From: Hymenoscyphus infarciens
Taxonomy: Eukaryota; Ascomycota; Leotiomycetes; Helotiales; Helotiaceae
NCBI GenBank assembly: GCA_001414345.1
Contig: LLCB01000136.1
Span: 79,413 to 143,412 of the forward strand
Direction: 5' to 3'
DNA: 64,000 nt
In this document: positions 60,672 through 64,000 of the stretch, in pieces
Numbering within the stretch: position 1 is the first letter of the stretch
Layout of the letters: the number at the start of each line of letters is the position of its first letter
The notes under the pieces: model-generated
What the model was told of the DNA's origin: nothing
The model's input: the letters and a program-made list of their open reading frames with translations, nothing else
The model's database searches: none
Translations under genes and position numbers: made by a program

Positions 60672-61951
60672 AGCAGCCTGCCCGTGCCAGTGACTGGCGA
60701 CCGGGACTTGGACTCGAACTCGAGCTCGAGCTCGATATTCGCTGGGTGGGGAGGGGAGAAGCTTCTACAGGTATCGTCGCAGTGGTCGTGCGCATCTCTA
60801 TCGCGCAGTATTGTCGGATTAAACCCAGACAGAGTGCTGGATGAAGCTATGACCTTAGACCTTACACCCCCCCGGGGATGCGTCTAATAGAGGTGATGTT
60901 ACTTCGTACGGTGCCTGTCAGATAATATAGGTGATGGCGGCTGGCGGAAGATGCTTCTCTGGCTAGTTGAACTGTGGTCAAAGCCGTTGAAGTCGTGCAA
61001 CACAGCATCAAATCAATAATCCCAAAATCGCTTGGGAAGGGGGGGTTGCCAAGCGGAGGATAATCCTAGATGGCAAAAAGGGGGCAAGAAGCGACTATTG
61101 TGTAGAGGCAGAGGCAGAGGCTGAGTGTTTTTGGGTGTGGTCCAACCGTTTGAGTAAATGGCAAATGGTGATGTGAAAGGTTGAGAAAGAATTCCAGGTT
61201 CGGACCCTTTATGAGCCTTTAGCGGCTTGCTGTCTATGGAAGTATGGAAGGAGCCTTGGAGCTTGATTAGAGCAAGACTTGCTCGCAACAGCTCGGGAAG
61301 ATAAGAGGCCGGGGTTCTTGATTTCAGGTACCCCCACGATTCAATAGCACTTGCCATAACTAATCTCTATCTCGCCCAATTTTCTATATGACTGAGTAAA
61401 TAAAGAATCAAACAATTAAAGACTTGATGAATGAGACCCTCCCCTTTTTACGCCAATTCCATCCTTGTAGGAACAAGCTCATCTGCTCCTCGGTCCGGTT
61501 CCGTAACCCCCAAACATCCCCGCATTTTGAGAGCTCTCTATCGGCGCCAATTTCCAAAGCTTCCCCAGGGACAGGCACTACTTCGGGTGATGATCAAGTA
61601 GATCATTTGATGCACGACTTCTCTTTCTAGAAGGACGTTCGAAGACACTTGGCATCTCTTAAACATGTGCGAAAACTCCAAGAGGATAGTCTCAACTTTA
61701 TTCAAGTATATCGCCATGTCAATCCAAGTCCCTCCTGGAGGCGCAGCCCAGTCCTTTCTCCCAAGCAAGTTTCGAAGTCCGAGAATAAACTGGAAGGATT
61801 TTATATGTAATGCTGCCTAGAATGAGAATATAAATGAGGCCACCCAAATGATGGCAAGCCTAATCGTGAAAGAGTCTTCATTGTATACAGTAAAGCCCCC
61901 AGACTCCGAAAAAAAGAAAAAAAAAATGCATGCTATGCCCGCCCCCACCAA
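60672..61951. other. intergenic: promoter of the Ndt80-like gene
   Basis: 1.28 kb between the hexokinase-like stop and the Ndt80-like start, both minus strand. A CTCGAG-rich stretch at about 60715-60730 (repeated CGAGCT) lies close to the start codon. No gene is visible. Confidence 0.5.
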
Positions 61952-63596
61952 TTAACCATCTATGCATGCGACCGCCACCGCCGCTCCAAGAAGACTGCTC
62001 TCCTCAGCATACATCAACTCCACGCTGCCCTTCTCAGCACCCGAAGCCTCAACCAGCGCATCAAGTTGTCGTTGACATGAGATCCGAAAGTTGGGATAAT
62101 TCTCCAAAACCGACCCATTGTAGGCAACAAGTGTGTGCGACGACTTGTGCGCGGGGATACCTTCGGCCTCATTCCGAAGCTGCCACAATCCATGGGTGCC
62201 AGCGGCTAGTACACCACTCGCCCGATAGGCGACGTGAGAGGCAATGAGCCGAATGGCCTGGAGGTCTGCATGAGAGGGTGGATGCGTGGTCGGGTGTCGG
62301 GAGAGGAAAACTTGGAGCGCTGTCTCGAGGGTGGGACTCGGGTCGCTATAAAAAACAATTGGGTTAGCTTTGTGTTGCGGTGACACCACAGGTAGGTACG
62401 CGACTTACCACTCCATAAGCGAGAGAGTCTCAGTCTCGAGAGAGTACTCCTTTTCCAGACCTGATGGTATGACACCACCTAATAGGCCGGCGGTTTGTAT
62501 ACCTTCAACCAGCACCAGACGAGCGATCTCTCCAAGATAACCTCCACTGACAAAATGTTCTAGTGGTTGGAATTCAGGTCTGGGGTGGACGGCTAATAAC
62601 TGCTTGTCCCATCTAGTGTACGGCAAGATACCTCCACCAAACATGGAGAGCTCCGTGTTGACAATGACATGCTTGGCTTCTTCATGCCAGCTTGCAGGCC
62701 GTTTACCAAATTTGGGAGGAGAGAAGATGTGGACTGGGAGATGCACTGCTGCATTTACACCCGTGCCAAGAATGAGGGCAAAGCGAGTGGTTTGGTCCAG
62801 ATATGCTTTGGAAAGTAACGTGGCTGAAGAATCATTGACAATGGCATTCAACCGAACGTTGAGACCCTTTCTTGAACACGCGTCTTGAATGAGATCCCCG
62901 AGATCTTGCCCTATAAGTCCATGAGCCGCCAAAAAGCCCTTGCCCATTCCTTGAAGCAGACCACTTCGAAGAGAGGTTTGTCTGATAGATGATCAGCTGA
63001 CGGAGTACAGAGGTGAGGGAGGGGACCGAGGAGACTCACTCAATTGGAAAGGACCAAGACATTCCCATGGACAATGGAGTCTTGGACATATCGTGTCCTT
63101 CATTTTGCCCCGATAAAGTCTCCCACATCCGCTCGGCCATCCAATCGAAAAACAAAAGGCCCTTGAGTTGTTTGACATCGTGGGTAATCTTGAATGCATC
63201 CAACTTCAAGATTGAGGTTTGGAATCCTTCCCGTTTCCGGCCCGAAAGTTCTATCAGCGAAATCCTAAAAGTCGAACCTCCAACATCCAGAGCAAGATAT
63301 GTTCCTCGTTCGTCACCCGTAGGGAGTTGGTGGTTGTACGACGGTAACATGTTCTGTGGATTGTCCAATAAACTTTCCCCCATTTGCGACCTCAGTCCGT
63401 CAGACAGAGTCACCAAATTGGACGTCTCTCTCGAGTTTCTGAATTCCCTTTCCACGTCTTTCAAAAAGTCCGAGTACCTCTTCCCTTGACCCACATGCCC
63501 AGGCCGGTCGGCATTCTCGCCCTTGATGGTCGCAGGTGAGATCCAAATGTTGAGTATGGTTTGGAGAAGGGACTTGGTTCTCAGCAAACTTGTCAT
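61952..63596 (-). CDS. atypical (regulatory) hexokinase of the XprF/HxkC type
   Basis: Three exons, 63040-63596, 62409-62981 and 61952-62345 (introns 58 and 63 nt), give 507 residues. Both hexokinase lobes are present. Phosphate-1 motif is LALDVGGSTFR (about residues 101-111) in place of the usual LGGTNFR; glucose-loop motif is WSFPIEQTSLRSG with GMGKGF; the catalytic Asp is kept but in NDSSATLL, not NDTVGTL; GTGVNAA replaces GTGTNAC, and NTELSMFGG replaces NTEWGAF. This set of changes is like the regulatory hexokinases HxkC and XprF of Aspergillus nidulans, reported to lack catalytic activity. The N-terminus TKSLLQTILNIWISPAT is hydrophobic with basic flanks and could target mitochondria, as reported for HxkC. 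The start is uncertain: ATG 63632 (MYKVRRAFLAAI...) would add 12 residues. Confidence 0.85.
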
Positions 63597-64000
63597 GATG
63601 GCAGCCAAAAAAGCCCGGCGTACCTTGTACATTGCAGAAACGAGTGGCTGCATGGCAACGAACACTGGTACATATAGAGGTTCTTGTAGGTTTGGGGCAG
63701 TATGCGGCGCGGCTAATGTAATGTGGTGTTGGTCGACGGAATGTTGCGTTCTCCATACTCTGATCTACTCCATGCCGAGTTGGAGTTGCATGTAAGATGG
63801 ATGGCGGGTCAGAGTGGAAGGTTGGTTTCGTGAGAAGGCAACTAGTGACCGGGGGTGAGAGATTATTCGGGACACAATCTGTCAGTCTGCATGTGGTCGA
63901 TGGGGTCGGCAGGACTCTGGAGCGGTCGATCATCTGTTCGCAGTCGATCGCAGTGGTGCTGGGGGGGGGGTCGGTGGGGCGGGGGGATGTGGCAAAGGGG
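63597..64000. other. upstream region of the hexokinase-like gene
   Basis: It probably holds its 5' UTR and promoter. The frame stays open a little upstream of 63596. A G-rich run lies near 63960. Nothing else can be called before the window ends. Confidence 0.45.

Overview
The window is nuclear DNA of a filamentous ascomycete (Pezizomycotina; Leotiomycetes is only a guess from gene style). The evidence is many short introns with GTATGT-type donors and GCTAAC-type branch sites, typical fungal single-copy genes, and two blocks of TA-rich DNA almost free of CpA/TpG, which is the signature of repeat-induced point mutation (RIP).

Layout. (a) 1-28.9 kb is a gene-dense housekeeping arm. It holds an intron-rich disordered protein gene cut by the window edge, a conserved fungal protein of unknown function, a GNAT acetyltransferase, ribosomal protein uL6 (RPL9), dipeptidyl-peptidase III, ribosomal protein eL6 (RPL6), the proteasomal ubiquitin receptor Rpn13, a small unknown protein, the SNF5-family remodeller subunit Sfh1 and an F-box-like protein. 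(b) 29.0-45.7 kb is a RIP-degraded block. Its insertions can be resolved by target-site duplications: three solo LTRs (TSDs ATAAG, ATTTT, ATATC), one of them split by a TIR element, and a non-coding LTR element of the same LTR family (34147-45181, TSD ATTAT) that was itself split by a Ty1/copia element (35606-43383, TSD GATAC). (c) 45.7-49.4 kb is a small island with one F-box-like gene. (d) 49.5-57.1 kb is a second RIP block with a TIR element (50021-50478) and a minus-strand Ty3/gypsy element (51281-57081, TSD AAAAC). (e) 57.1-58.2 kb is a belt of short tandem repeats. (f) 58.8-64.0 kb holds two same-strand regulators: an Ndt80/PhoG (VIB-1/XprG-type) transcription factor and an atypical hexokinase of the XprF/HxkC type.

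How it fits together. The left arm is basic translation, proteolysis and chromatin machinery. The right arm may be a functional pair: in Aspergillus nidulans, XprG-type factors and regulatory hexokinases act in the same carbon-starvation/extracellular-protease circuit, and here the two genes are neighbours about 1.3 kb apart. All exon structures were worked out by eye from splice signals and reading frame; no search was run.
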